A stretch of DNA of 64,000 nt from Alkalibacillus silvisoli (GCF_039521975.1 NZ_BAAACZ010000005.1:1-64000), one strand, 5' to 3'. Positions 9,601-17,625 are shown, counted from the first letter of the stretch. Program-made: numbers and translations. The notes: generated by a model not told the origin, from the sequence alone.

Positions 9601-10114
9601 GGCCACCGCCTCCTAAAGCAGCTTTAATCATTATTGGTAGTCCATGTTGATCGACAAATTGCTCGACTTCATCAATTGAGGATACCGGTCCGTCTGTTCC
9701 TGGTATAACCGGAATATTAGCGTTAATCGCTGCCTCACGCGCCCTTACTTTATCACCAAAAGTATTTAACATACCACTTGAAGGCCCGATAAAAGTAATG
9801 CCTTCTTCCTCACAACGTTTAGCAAACTCGATATTTTCAGACAAGAAGCCATAGCCAGGGTGGATTGCATCAACGTCTACTTCTTTTGCTAAATTAATTA
9901 TCCCTTCAATATCTAAATAGGCATCAATCGGCTTCTTTCCTTGACCAATTAAGTATGATTCATCTGCTTTATAACGGTGGTAAGATCCTGTGTCTTCCTC
10001 AGAATAAATTGCCACAGTGCGAATATCCATTTCAGTACATGCACGAAAAACACGAATTGCGATTTCGCCACGATTAGCCACTAGTACTTTGTTAAAAGGT
10101 TTGATTTCTGCCAT
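6671..10114 (-). CDS. pyc: pyruvate carboxylase
   Basis: A 1147-residue biotin enzyme that makes oxaloacetate from pyruvate, bicarbonate and ATP. The order is biotin carboxylase (about 1-455, with KAALGGGGRGMR and the catalytic FIEVNPRVQVEHT), carboxyltransferase (about 530-800, with TTFRDAHQSLLATR and HLHTHDTSGNG), and a C-terminal biotinyl domain with the lysine in ESMKMET. The start is at 10114 (MAEIKPF), where GGAGGT sits six bases upstream; longer readings have no ribosome site. Its place next to ctaA matches B. subtilis, but ftsW is not next to it here. DarB, encoded at 43.2 kb, activates Pyc in B. subtilis. Confidence 0.97.
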   Translation of the reverse strand: MAEIKPFNKVLVANRGEIAIRVFRACTEMDIRTVAIYSEEDTGSYHRYKADESYLIGQGKKPIDAYLDIEGIINLAKEVDVDAIHPGYGFLSENIEFAKRCEEEGITFIGPSSGMLNTFGDKVRAREAAINANIPVIPGTDGPVSSIDEVEQFVDQHGLPIMIKAALGGGGRGMRVVRSRSSLKDSYERAKSEAKAAFGNDEVYVEKLVENPKHIEVQILGDYEGEIVHLYERDCSVQRRHQKVVEIAPSISLDEKQREEICEAAVQLMESVDYVNAGTVEFLVTDDEFFFIEVNPRVQVEHTITEMITGVDIVQSQIRIAMGHTLSSFEVGIPKQADVITHGYAIQSRVTTEDPLNNFMPDTGKIMAYRTGGGFGVRLDAGNGFQGAVISPHYDSLLVKVSTWALTFEQAANKMVRNLKEFRIRGIKTNIPFLENVIQHNDFINGTYNTTFIDSTPELFVFPKRHDRGTKLLSYLGYTTVNSPAATGIEKKPLYPKPRLPEAFRQFSFEEGTKQILDELGPEAVADWLKEQEEVLLTDTTFRDAHQSLLATRVRSKDLYQVAEPTAKLLPNLFSVEMWGGATFDVSYRFLKENPWERLQTLREKMPNVLFQMLLRASNAVGYKNYPDNVIEDFVEKSSEAGIDVFRIFDSLNWVEGMKPAIKAVRKQNKIAEASVCYTGDILDPKRDKYNLDYYIKMAQELEASGAHILGIKDMAGLLKPEAAFKLIKALKEEISIPIHLHTHDTSGNGIMMYAKAVEAGVDAVDVAASSMAGNTSQPSANSLYYALEHSKRQPQVDIASYNKLARYWEDVRHYYSNFESGLNAPHPEVYFHEMPGGQYSNLQQQAKAVGLGERWDEVKEMYRTVNDMFGDVVKVTPSSKIVGDMALFMVQNNLTVDDVYEKGESLDFPDSVVEFFQGYIGQPYQGFPKELQRIILKGRHAIDNRPGEELKPVNFEALKEQLYEQLGRQVTPYEIISYALYPKVFMDYQKFVEQYGDISVLDTPSFLHGLRLGEEIAVEIEQGKTLMVKLVSIGEAQKDGTRVVYFELNGQPREVVVRDESVQDVTSSRVKADEQNQNHIGASMPGTVVNVLVKEGEQVKKNDHLMITESMKMETTIQAPFEGKVKQIHVRDGDALETGDLLIEIE

Positions 10115-10273
10115 TTTAAAACCTCCATTTTTAGTCAGATTACATCCACAACATATTAATTCTACAAATTTATACTTCTTTTCTTGCAAATTATGAATCA
10201 CAATTCATCTTTATCTGAATATTTACACATTACAATAAAATCCGACATTTGTCTATATGATTTCCTACTAAAA

Positions 10274-10311
10274 AAACCCAAACTAATGTTAACAACCATT
10301 AGTTTGAGTTT
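10274..10311 (-). terminator. terminator after ylaN
   Basis: AAACCCAAACTAATG pairs with CATTAGTTTGAGTTT; on the minus strand a run of T follows. Confidence 0.8.
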
Positions 10312-10314
10312 AAG

Positions 10315-10605
10315 TTAAGAAGACTTTTGTGCTTGTGCTGCTTCATGTAATGCACTAAGTTCACGTTCTAAGTTTTCCATGATTTCTTTACCTGTTTGTT
10401 CATTAATTAAATTTAAACGAACAGCAAAATTGATCTCACGAGATAGACCAAACATTTGTGTATCTAAAACCTCTTCATAAAGAGGACATTGAGGCATTGT
10501 CAAATTGTCCATTTGCACTTTAATTAATTGTAGTATCTTATCCGCATCTGCCTTTAAGAGGGCGACTGCTTGTTCGTTTTCTTCAAGTGCAATATTAGAT
10601 GACAT
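10315..10605 (-). CDS. ylaN: YlaN family protein (DUF1507)
   Basis: A 96-residue soluble, mostly helical protein matching YlaN of Bacillus and Staphylococcus over its whole length, including MPQCPLYEEVLDTQMFGLSR. YlaN is required under low iron in B. subtilis and has been reported to bind Fur and relieve its repression. The gene lies next to a glutaminase gene as in B. subtilis. The start is supported by GAGGGGG. No Fur box was seen in front. Confidence 0.9.
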   Translation of the reverse strand: MSSNIALEENEQAVALLKADADKILQLIKVQMDNLTMPQCPLYEEVLDTQMFGLSREINFAVRLNLINEQTGKEIMENLERELSALHEAAQAQKSS

Positions 10606-10705
10606 GAGAATTCCCCCTCACCTATTAATCCTATCTACATAATTATACTATCGTGTTCGGATACAAAATGCAAGAAATCTAGTTTTTTCTTTAATTTCTA
10701 GTCAT

Positions 10706-11635
10706 TTAAAATATTGACCACTGCTTTTCTTGTGCTAACTTTTCTAACAGATGAATACCAACAACACTATTACCTTGATCATCTAATGCTGGACCAAAAA
10801 TAGCCAGTCCACCTTCATTTTTCACAATCCCTATTATCGCACCTGAAACACCGCTTTTTGCCGGGATTCCAACGTTAATAGCAAACGTACCCGAAAAGTC
10901 ATACATTCCACATGTAACCATAAATGTTTTACAAACCCGGGCAACTGTCGCTGGGATGATTGGGTTATTCGTATTGGGGTCGCGACCATCATTAGCAAAT
11001 ACAGCAGCAATCCTAGCCAACTGTTTAACATTCATTTGAATCGCACATTGCTTAGTATATACATCAAGTAATTCCTCGACACTTCCAGTTATAATCCCAT
11101 TTTGTTTCATAAAATAAGCTAAAGAACGATTCAAAAAAGCAGTCTCAAATTCTGATTTAGCCACATCCTCATCATAAGTAATACTTTGATCATCACAAAG
11201 CCTTCTCACAAGCTCTAACATTTCGTTGACCATTTCATCTGAAGTACGGCCTCTAATCATATTTGTTACAGCCAAGGCTCCTGCATTAATCATTGGGTTT
11301 AAAGGAATTCCCGGTTCTTCTAATTCAAGTTTACGAATCGAGTAAAAAGGGTCACTTGATGGTTCCTTACCAACACGAGAAAAAACAGCACTCTCACCAT
11401 GTTGTATTAAAGCTAAGGCTAAGGTTAATACTTTCGAAATACTTTGGATTGTAAAGGTATACTCAACTTGTCCTGCACTATTGCATTCGCTATCAAAAGA
11501 ATAAAATGCCGCAGCACTTATTTCTGGTTGCTGATTAGCTAAAGCCGGTATATAGTCAGCTACCTTACCGTTGTTTGCGTATACCCGAACATGTTCTAAC
11601 CAATAATTCAATTCTTTTTCAGAAATAATTGACAT
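10706..11635 (-). CDS. glsA: glutaminase
   Basis: A 309-residue serine-dependent glutaminase that hydrolyses glutamine to glutamate and ammonia. It shows the SxxK-type motif FTIQSISKVLTLA (about 62-74), NPMINAGALAVTNM, and the late VGIPAKSGVSGAIIGIV stretch, all typical of the family. Length is normal. It corresponds to YlaM (GlsA2) by neighbourhood: ylaN follows and ylaL is divergent. The ATG at 11635 has AAGGAGAG upstream. Confidence 0.93.
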   Translation of the reverse strand: MSIISEKELNYWLEHVRVYANNGKVADYIPALANQQPEISAAAFYSFDSECNSAGQVEYTFTIQSISKVLTLALALIQHGESAVFSRVGKEPSSDPFYSIRKLELEEPGIPLNPMINAGALAVTNMIRGRTSDEMVNEMLELVRRLCDDQSITYDEDVAKSEFETAFLNRSLAYFMKQNGIITGSVEELLDVYTKQCAIQMNVKQLARIAAVFANDGRDPNTNNPIIPATVARVCKTFMVTCGMYDFSGTFAINVGIPAKSGVSGAIIGIVKNEGGLAIFGPALDDQGNSVVGIHLLEKLAQEKQWSIF

Positions 11636-11742
11636 GAGAATCTCTCCTTAATGCATTAAACATTATTTTTCGATATAATCATACATGCAAGTTAAATTTT
11701 TGACTAATGTTAGTCTTATTTCCAAGAAAGAGGTGCAACGTC

Positions 11743-12219
11743 ATGATCGTACAAATTCAAGGCAATGTTGGATTTTCTATAACATTAGATCCAACTGTTT
11801 GGATATTTGATGACCGTAAAATTGAACTTGAACAAGCATTTTATGATGGTGATCAAGAACAACAAAGGAATGAAGAACAAGATGTCTGGGACCGTAATGA
11901 GTATCAACAGAAATTAAGACCTCCTGTCAACCAAAGTGTCACGCGTTATAACAGGAAAAAAGTATTAGAAAATAGTTATGTGATGCCAATTCATCATTTT
12001 CTCAAAAATGCTGAACCTAACCATGATGCGAATGAGGCAATCTTACATACAGCTAATGGTGATTACACGATTACATTTGAACAATTAGAACAATCGTATT
12101 TATTATTCTCAATTGATGGTAAACCATTAACAGAAAATGGACCAGTTCATGTCATCTTTAACGATGGATCTAATAAAGATGCGCCCTTCACAGGTGTTGA
12201 ACATATTTCAATTGTTTAA
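11743..12219 (+). CDS. ylaL: YlaL-like protein
   Basis: A 158-residue soluble protein without membrane segments or signal peptide, strongly acidic in the middle (EQQRNEEQDVWDRNEY). Function is unknown. It is named from its position, divergent from glsA and before ylaJ, and from its general likeness to YlaL; I cannot verify the match residue by residue. I use the ATG at 11743 (MIVQIQG) because AAAGAGGTG lies eight bases before it; a longer reading from 11707 lacks a ribosome site. B. subtilis has ylaK (PhoH-like) next to it, which is missing here. Confidence 0.65.
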   Translation: MIVQIQGNVGFSITLDPTVWIFDDRKIELEQAFYDGDQEQQRNEEQDVWDRNEYQQKLRPPVNQSVTRYNRKKVLENSYVMPIHHFLKNAEPNHDANEAILHTANGDYTITFEQLEQSYLLFSIDGKPLTENGPVHVIFNDGSNKDAPFTGVEHISIV

Positions 12220-12241
12220 TTAACTATATTTACTAATTATA

Positions 12242-12282
12242 AAAACTCCTTTTAACTGCAAAATAAGGTAAAAAGGAGTTTT
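12242..12282 (+). promoter_or_regulatory. hairpin hiding the ylaJ ribosome site
   Basis: AAAACTCCTTTT pairs perfectly with AAAAGGAGTTTT across a 17-base loop. The 3' arm contains GGAG, the only Shine-Dalgarno for ylaJ (ATG at 12288). The hairpin may also act as a terminator for ylaL, because TTTT-C-TT follows. Confidence 0.6.
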
Positions 12283-12287
12283 CTTCT

Positions 12288-12896
12288 ATGCGATACAACT
12301 TATTAACGACTACCGTTTTAACGGTGATATTATTAGTAGGATGTGGCCAAGGTGGAGGCCAAGGGCAAAACACTCAAAACCTAAACAATGACATTAATGA
12401 GGATCACATTATTCAAGTACGTGATTCAGAAATTGAACAAAACCGTGATCATACTAATACAGAAGCAGCGCAACGTCTATCTAGAATAGCTTCAGATGTA
12501 AATGAAGTTAATCGCGCAACAGCTGTTGTTTTTGGTGCTTATACAATCGTTGGAATCGATGTAACCGATGATTTAGACCGTTCACGCGTTGGCAGTGTCA
12601 AATATACAGTAGCAGAAGCGATAAAAGATGATCCCTATGGTCATTATGCATTTGTCATTGCAGATGGAGATGTCGTGGCAAGGCTAAACGAAATTAACAG
12701 AGGGATCCAAGATGGTCAAGCAAGTCATGTCATTGTAAATGAAATTGCTAATTTAATTGGGCGTTATATCCCTGAAACACCACCAACTGACCAAAGACCA
12801 GCTGCGCCATATGAGGAACAAATTGAAAATGAGCAACAGCGACAAGAAGAAGAATATGATACAGACATTGACCCAGAAGATATTGAGGCAAATTAA
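12288..12896 (+). CDS. ylaJ: YhcN/YlaJ family sporulation lipoprotein
   Basis: A 202-residue lipoprotein: signal peptide with lipobox (LLVGC), a Gly/Gln/Asn-rich linker, the YhcN/YlaJ domain (about 60-165), and an acidic Gln/Glu tail. Members of this family are made in the forespore and sit in the spore inner membrane region; a role in germination or spore integrity has been proposed. The Shine-Dalgarno lies in the 3' arm of a stable hairpin (12242-12282). Gene order ylaL-ylaJ-ylaI fits B. subtilis apart from the absent ylaK. Confidence 0.8.
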   Translation: MRYNLLTTTVLTVILLVGCGQGGGQGQNTQNLNNDINEDHIIQVRDSEIEQNRDHTNTEAAQRLSRIASDVNEVNRATAVVFGAYTIVGIDVTDDLDRSRVGSVKYTVAEAIKDDPYGHYAFVIADGDVVARLNEINRGIQDGQASHVIVNEIANLIGRYIPETPPTDQRPAAPYEEQIENEQQRQEEEYDTDIDPEDIEAN

Positions 12897-12916
12897 TTTC
12901 ACTCAAAAAACACTCG

Positions 12917-12949
12917 AAAGCTCCCAAAAGCGAACCTTTTGGGAGCTTT
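12917..12949 (+). terminator. terminator after ylaJ
   Basis: AAAGCTCCCAAAAG and CTTTTGGGAGCTTT form a perfect 14-base stem followed by T residues; it may serve both strands. Confidence 0.85.
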
Positions 12950-12988
12950 TTATGTTCTTGTTGTGTTTCAACTCTTCAAAGCGAATTT

Positions 12989-13249
12989 TCATGATTGGTC
13001 AGCTTTTACTTCATTATAATATTGAACACCAAATTGTGAACCCTCAGCTACCATTTCTGAATTCTTAATGTCATCTAATTCTGGATTACCAGCTTCTTCA
13101 ATTGGTAAGTTTGTCTTGGGATTAGAACCATTAGTCCATTGTTTTGCCTTATTAACAATCCTATCTCTTCTATTTTCATCAATTAAAACATATGAAGTTA
13201 AAGCAGCACCTAAAGCGATGACTGATGAAAAGACTAACTTTTTAGCCAT
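12989..13249 (-). CDS. small membrane-anchored protein of unknown function
   Basis: An 86-residue protein with an N-terminal hydrophobic segment (about 5-23) after two lysines, then a hydrophilic, acidic, Asn-rich region that probably faces outward. The start has TGGAGGG upstream. It sits between ylaJ and ylaI on the opposite strand. I do not recognise the family; the general shape resembles YtxH-like stress proteins, but no specific motif supports that. Confidence 0.6.
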   Translation of the reverse strand: MAKKLVFSSVIALGAALTSYVLIDENRRDRIVNKAKQWTNGSNPKTNLPIEEAGNPELDDIKNSEMVAEGSQFGVQYYNEVKADQS

Positions 13250-13402
13250 ATTGAACCCTCCATTTTAATTACTAAATTCAATTCTTATTAATGTCATTCC
13301 CTCAGTGTACAAATTCAAACATCACTTAACTATAAACATTTAAAACATGTTACAATAACAGCAATATTAAAACTTTAGCATTTAAAAGTCGAGGTGAAAG
13401 TA

Positions 13403-13606
13403 TTGCGCGCCAAATGTATTCTATGTGATCAAGTCGATAAAATCGAACCTTTCTCATTATTAGCGAAACAATTACGTAAAAAACGCAAATTGTCTTACTT
13501 ATGTGATGATTGTTCTGAACGAATTACCCAGCAAACAAATGAACGGAAAAAAGATGGGAACTTCAACCTATATAAAGAAGAAAAAACAGAAGATTATATA
13601 CGTTAA
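13403..13606 (+). CDS. ylaI: YlaI-like zinc-binding protein (DUF2197)
   Basis: A 67-residue protein with two CxxC pairs (CILCD near the start and CDDC about 30 residues later), a likely zinc ribbon, and a basic, hydrophilic tail. It matches YlaI by size, cysteine spacing and place. I choose the TTG at 13403 (MRAKCILC), nine bases after GAGGTG; the GTG at 13394 overlaps that ribosome site. Function is unknown. Confidence 0.8.
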   Translation: MRAKCILCDQVDKIEPFSLLAKQLRKKRKLSYLCDDCSERITQQTNERKKDGNFNLYKEEKTEDYIR

Positions 13607-13804
13607 AAGAGGCTATCTAGAACATAGTAATGAAGAGTTGTTAAATTAAGAACAATTAGAAAGATGAGCAGCTACTAGGGCGAAATTAAAATGCGATGAC
13701 ACCTGATTAGTGAAAACGCCTCGTCCTCAAGCACCACTGACTGATACTAGCACGTCCAGGTCGCCTTAAATCGTGGCGTGTTGATGTAGCGGTGACGAAA
13801 CACA
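13607..13804. other. gene-free block between ylaI and ylaH
   Basis: No reading frame with a ribosome site is seen on either strand. Positions about 13660-13800 are visibly richer in G+C than the surrounding AT-rich spacers and contain short repeated words (for example TACTAG twice). It may be a decayed repeat; it does not match the ISL3-linked repeat copies elsewhere in the window. Confidence 0.4.
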
Positions 13805-13846
13805 AAAATCCGAACGAAATCATTTATAATGAATCGTTCGGATTTT
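13805..13846. terminator. bidirectional terminator between ylaI and ylaH
   Basis: The 13-base stem AAAATCCGAACGA / TCGTTCGGATTTT is identical to the one at 6582-6622. The loop differs. Confidence 0.8.
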
Positions 13847-13890
13847 CTAATTTTTTACCTCTTAATTTAAGAGTATCCACCAACATACTT

Positions 13891-14229
13891 CTATTCCGCT
13901 TCTTTTTCATTTCTTTCACGGTGTAACCTAAATCGATAAATTCCTAACACTAACGAAATAATGATTAACACTTCTACAATTGGTAATGAGAAAATCGCGA
14001 ATAAAATTAGTAAGAAACAACCTAAAATGAGAAGTATGTAAACAATTAATGATTTTAATAAGGGTAATTGTTTTGCAAATCCAAGCTTATATGTGAGCAC
14101 TGCGAAAACAGCAATAGTTAAAAATAATAACCAAAATCCAGCATCTCCACCTATATCAACTAAAAAGTACTTTTCAATCGGAGCAAAACTAAAATGCTGT
14201 TCAGCCGCTTGTACTGATTCTCTATCCAT
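13891..14229 (-). CDS. ylaH: YlaH-like membrane protein
   Basis: A 112-residue protein with three hydrophobic segments and a basic C-terminal tail (FRLHRERNEKEAE). It matches YlaH by length, topology and place; function is unknown. The start has AAAGGAGGT. In B. subtilis typA (ylaG) lies between ylaF and ylaH; here only a short spacer remains. Confidence 0.8.
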   Translation of the reverse strand: MDRESVQAAEQHFSFAPIEKYFLVDIGGDAGFWLLFLTIAVFAVLTYKLGFAKQLPLLKSLIVYILLILGCFLLILFAIFSLPIVEVLIIISLVLGIYRFRLHRERNEKEAE

Positions 14230-14360
14230 AACCTACCTCCTTTAATAAACCGTCTATCCTTCATTATCATACTAAAACAAAAAAAATAACGCCATATATA
14301 AAATGAATGTTTTCAAAATTTGTCACATCATGTACACTTAAACTATTGAGGTGAAGAAAG

Positions 14361-14546
14361 ATGAAACATGAAATTAAAATGCTCTTACTCGCAATAGCCG
14401 TCGTATCATGCTTTATTGCAGCAGCAATTGTGATTAGTTATCGTAGCTATGGACTATTTACTCTACTCCTCTTTGCAGGATTTGCTTTAATGGGCTTCGG
14501 ATTTAAATTAAAGAATAATTATCAAAAACAAAGCGATGATAATTAA
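14361..14546 (+). CDS. ylaF: DUF5325 (YlaF-like) membrane protein
   Basis: A 61-residue protein with two hydrophobic helices (about 6-26 and 31-49) and a polar tail. Size, topology, the GFGFKLK end of the second helix and the position beside ylaH suggest YlaF (DUF5325). GAGGTGAAG precedes the ATG. Function is unknown. Confidence 0.65.
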   Translation: MKHEIKMLLLAIAVVSCFIAAAIVISYRSYGLFTLLLFAGFALMGFGFKLKNNYQKQSDDN

Positions 14547-14553
14547 AGAAATT

Positions 14554-14589
14554 AAGCGCAAACCATGAAATAAGGTGAGCGCTTTTTTT
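14554..14589 (+). terminator. terminator after ylaF
   Basis: AAGCGC-AA-ACC pairs with GGT-GA-GCGCTT, followed by seven T residues. Confidence 0.7.
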
Positions 14590-14598
14590 ACGTTTCTT

Positions 14599-15399
14599 TT
14601 ATTTAGTTTCAATGAAGCTAATCAATTCTTCATGAATAGCTTGATTTGAACAAATTACTGTATTTCCTGTTAGCATATTAATTTCAGTACCATCTACACG
14701 AGTTGTAATGCCACCCACTTCACCGACAATTACCATCCCCGCAGCAATATCCCATGGTGCTAATCTCATCGTAATATAAGCATCAATGATCCCTTCAGCA
14801 ATATAAGCAAATTCTAATGCAGCAGACCCATAAGAACGAGTTCCTCTAACTTTTCGAACTAAATCATGTATTTTCTCTTCATTTAACTTACGATTAGGAA
14901 TTGACCACGAATTATTAAGCCCAATTAACGCATCCTCTAATGCCTTATTTGGATCAATTGGCTTAAGACGCTGGCCATTTTTATAGGCACCTTCCCCGAG
15001 AGTACCTTCATATAAGTCATCAGCCATAACATCATAGATTATTCCAATTTCTCCTACACCATCAATGTAAATTCCAATTGAAATCGCAAAGAACCTCTCC
15101 TGGTGAATAAAATTCATCGTTCCATCAATCGGGTCAATAATCCATACCGTTCCATCTAATGATTGAACTTCATCTCCCATCCCTTCCTCACCTAACACTT
15201 TGTGATCAGGATATGTTTCATGAATTTTATCAATAAAGAATTGTTCTGTTTTACGATCTACCTCAGTCACTAAATCCTTTCTATCTAATTTTGTATCTAC
15301 TTCAAACGGTTTGTGCATACTTTTCTTAATTAATTGTCCAGCTTCAATTGTCCACTGTTTAGCCTTTTCTCTTAATTGGTGAATTGTTTCTTGACTCAT
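14599..15399 (-). CDS. suhB: inositol monophosphatase family phosphatase
   Basis: A 266-residue Mg-dependent phosphatase (IMPase/SuhB, YktC in B. subtilis). Metal-binding motifs are DLVTEVDRKTE, GEEGMGDE, WIIDPIDGTMNFIHQ and the late APWDIAAGMVIV. It hydrolyses inositol-1-phosphate and may act on other sugar phosphates. The start is at 15399 (MSQETIHQL) with AAAGGAG upstream; the longer reading has none. It is divergent from yktB, as in B. subtilis. Confidence 0.92.
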   Translation of the reverse strand: MSQETIHQLREKAKQWTIEAGQLIKKSMHKPFEVDTKLDRKDLVTEVDRKTEQFFIDKIHETYPDHKVLGEEGMGDEVQSLDGTVWIIDPIDGTMNFIHQERFFAISIGIYIDGVGEIGIIYDVMADDLYEGTLGEGAYKNGQRLKPIDPNKALEDALIGLNNSWSIPNRKLNEEKIHDLVRKVRGTRSYGSAALEFAYIAEGIIDAYITMRLAPWDIAAGMVIVGEVGGITTRVDGTEINMLTGNTVICSNQAIHEELISFIETK

Positions 15400-15555
15400 A
15401 TATTTACAAGCTCCTTTTTGACTTAACTCATGTTTTTTTGTAACAAAAATAGTTATGTAAAGTTGAATCATTAAGTACCATTAGTCGAATTGTGTTAAAA
15501 TATGTTTTAGCTAATAATGATAACAATCTAATAATCAAGGTTAAGGAGTGATTTC

Positions 15556-16197
15556 ATGACAGCTTTTAACGGATTTGAACAAGCAGATTTTGATGTATTT
15601 ATGATCGATGGTTTAGAAGAGCGTATGACTGAACTTAAAAGTCGCGTATCTCCTAAGCTTGAAGCTATTGCAGAAAACTTAGAACCAACTTTATCTTCTT
15701 TAGCCGGTGATGAAATGTATGTTCACGTTGCAAAACATGCTAGGCGTAAAACCAATCCACCTAGTGATACTTGGGCAGCATTAGCATCTAATAAACGCGG
15801 ATATAAAAAGCTTCCTCACTTTCAAGTAGGAATGTGGGAATCACACGTATTTATATGGTTTGCGGTCATTTATGAGAGCCCAATTAAAGGTGATTTTGCC
15901 AAACAGCTAAAAAACAATAAAGATGAGGTTTTAAATACTATACCTGAGCATTTTGTTTGGTCAAAGGATCATACAAAACCAGATACGGTTTCCCATATAG
16001 ATATGAAAGAAGGGAAATTTGATGAAATTGTAGACCGTTTAGAAAATGTTAAAAAAGCTGAGATCCTTTGTGGACAAACGTTTAACCGTGACGATGAACG
16101 TTTAAAAGATGGTGAAGCTTTTATTAAAACATGTGAAGAAACGATCGAAACATTAATGAGCTTATATAATCTAACGAAACAAGTGCATCAAGATTAG
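15556..16197 (+). CDS. yktB: YktB family protein (DUF1054)
   Basis: A 213-residue soluble protein covering the whole DUF1054 family length. Typical stretches are FNGFEQADFDVFMIDGLEERM at the N-terminus and the middle KLPHFQVGMWESHVFIWFAVI. Function is unknown. AAGGAGTG precedes the ATG. It is convergent with yktA, with which it shares a terminator. Confidence 0.9.
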   Translation: MTAFNGFEQADFDVFMIDGLEERMTELKSRVSPKLEAIAENLEPTLSSLAGDEMYVHVAKHARRKTNPPSDTWAALASNKRGYKKLPHFQVGMWESHVFIWFAVIYESPIKGDFAKQLKNNKDEVLNTIPEHFVWSKDHTKPDTVSHIDMKEGKFDEIVDRLENVKKAEILCGQTFNRDDERLKDGEAFIKTCEETIETLMSLYNLTKQVHQD

Positions 16198-16207
16198 TAA
16201 TAAATCG

Positions 16208-16231
16208 CCCCAAAAAGCCTACTTTTTGGGG
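16208..16231. terminator. shared terminator yktB/yktA
   Basis: CCCCAAAAAG and CTTTTTGGGG form a perfect 10-base stem between two convergent genes. Confidence 0.75.
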
Positions 16232-16504
16232 TTATTTCATTGAAACCTTCGCATTTATATCTGCTTCCTGTGCTCGCTTTACAACTTGATATGGAATGTA
16301 TCCGGATTGTTTTTCGAAGTCTTTAAACATCGATTTCTCGTCACTTTTAGCTGGAATTACTTGTTTAAACTTCTTGTAATGATCTAGTATTTGCTCTTTA
16401 ACGACATGATCTTCATACGCCTGTTCAATTGTATTAAAAAATTGCACAACATCCATTACTTCCTCAGTTGTCCAATCTGGGTCTATTGGATAATGATAAT
16501 TCAT
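16232..16504 (-). CDS. yktA: UPF0223 family protein YktA
   Basis: A 90-residue soluble helical protein with the family opening NYHYPIDPDWTTEEV and the end QSGYIPYQVVKRAQ. Function is unknown. The start is at 16504, with AGAGGTGA eight bases upstream, which avoids the longer reading that would run into the neighbouring gene. The pair yktA-yktB is conserved in Bacillaceae. Confidence 0.9.
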   Translation of the reverse strand: MNYHYPIDPDWTTEEVMDVVQFFNTIEQAYEDHVVKEQILDHYKKFKQVIPAKSDEKSMFKDFEKQSGYIPYQVVKRAQEADINAKVSMK

Positions 16505-16515
16505 GTTTTCACCTC

Positions 16516-17472
16516 TTAGAAGTTGCTCCATTTCATTTGTATTTGTTTAACTTCATTTTTAATTTGTTTAAATAATTGTAAAACAGTTGGAACGTCTTGT
16601 ATTCGCATTGAAACTTGACCAGCCCACGCAAAACCATCAGAGTCTATACCATCATGAATGTAGCGTTTATTAGCTTGCCCACTTATATAATCTTTAAGAC
16701 CTTCATAGCCAACTTCTTGTTCTTCTAATTGTAAAATTCGCTCAGTCCATTCGTTTTTTAACGCTCTTGCTGGTTGATTTAAAGATTCTTTGATGACGAC
16801 CGTTGATTTTTCATCTGCTTTTAGTAAAGCTTGTTTATATTCTTCGTGTGCATGAACACATTCTAAAGTGGCAATAAATCGTGTTCCCATTTCAATACCT
16901 TCAGCACCTAAGGCTAAGGCTGCCATTAACCCTCTACCGTCACTAATACCTCCAGATGCAATGACTGGTACATCAACAGCATCGACTACTTCTGGGGTTA
17001 AAACAAATGTGCCAATGTCATCTCGCCCTAAATGGCCTCCACCTTCATGACCAACAACCATGACAGCATCAGCACCTAATTCTGCTGCTTTAATCGCCTG
17101 ACGCTTAGCAGCAACTAAAACTAACCTTTTAATAGACGTTCCTTCAACTAGATCTAAAACTGGTTTTGGATTGCCACCTGTTACAGAAATAACAGGCACA
17201 CCCTCATCAATTGCTACTTGGACTCGCTTTTCAAAGGATCGATACCCTTGTCCAATAGCAAAATTGACTCCAAAAGGCTTATCTGTTAGTTGTTTTACTT
17301 TATGTATTTCATCTCTTAAAGCATCGTCACTCGGTAAACTCATAGCCGTAATTTGACCTAGTCCGCCAGCATTTGATACAGCCGCAGCTAAATCTGCATA
17401 AGCCAAATGAGCTAGTCCTCCTTGAATGATTGGCCACTCAATATCTAATAATTCTGTTACTTTTGTTTTCAT
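16516..17472 (-). CDS. nitronate monooxygenase-like flavoprotein
   Basis: A 318-residue FMN TIM-barrel protein of the nitronate monooxygenase / 2-nitropropane dioxygenase family. Visible motifs are IIQGGLAHLAYADLAAAVSNAGGLG (FMN site start), VVGHEGGGHLGRDD with the catalytic-type histidine, and VIASGGISDGRGLMAALALGAEGIEMGTRFIAT (phosphate-binding loops). It oxidises toxic alkyl nitronates in characterised relatives. FabK-type enoyl-ACP reductase belongs to the same superfamily and is the main alternative. It lies just upstream of yktA. Confidence 0.85.
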   Translation of the reverse strand: MKTKVTELLDIEWPIIQGGLAHLAYADLAAAVSNAGGLGQITAMSLPSDDALRDEIHKVKQLTDKPFGVNFAIGQGYRSFEKRVQVAIDEGVPVISVTGGNPKPVLDLVEGTSIKRLVLVAAKRQAIKAAELGADAVMVVGHEGGGHLGRDDIGTFVLTPEVVDAVDVPVIASGGISDGRGLMAALALGAEGIEMGTRFIATLECVHAHEEYKQALLKADEKSTVVIKESLNQPARALKNEWTERILQLEEQEVGYEGLKDYISGQANKRYIHDGIDSDGFAWAGQVSMRIQDVPTVLQLFKQIKNEVKQIQMKWSNF

Positions 17473-17548
17473 GACACCCTTTTCACTCCCTTTCTAATTA
17501 GTATAGCATTGTTCGTTTTAACCTAACAACTAAGCCGAAATTTTAAAA

Positions 17549-17573
17549 AGCACATGAACTAAAATCATGTGCT
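17549..17573 (-). terminator. terminator of SR1
   Basis: AGCACATGA and TCATGTGCT form a 9-base stem followed by TTTT on the minus strand. Confidence 0.8.
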
Positions 17574-17625
17574 AAAAGCTTAAATTATATCTTATCGTTT
17601 ATTGTAATCGGTTGCAAATAATGGT

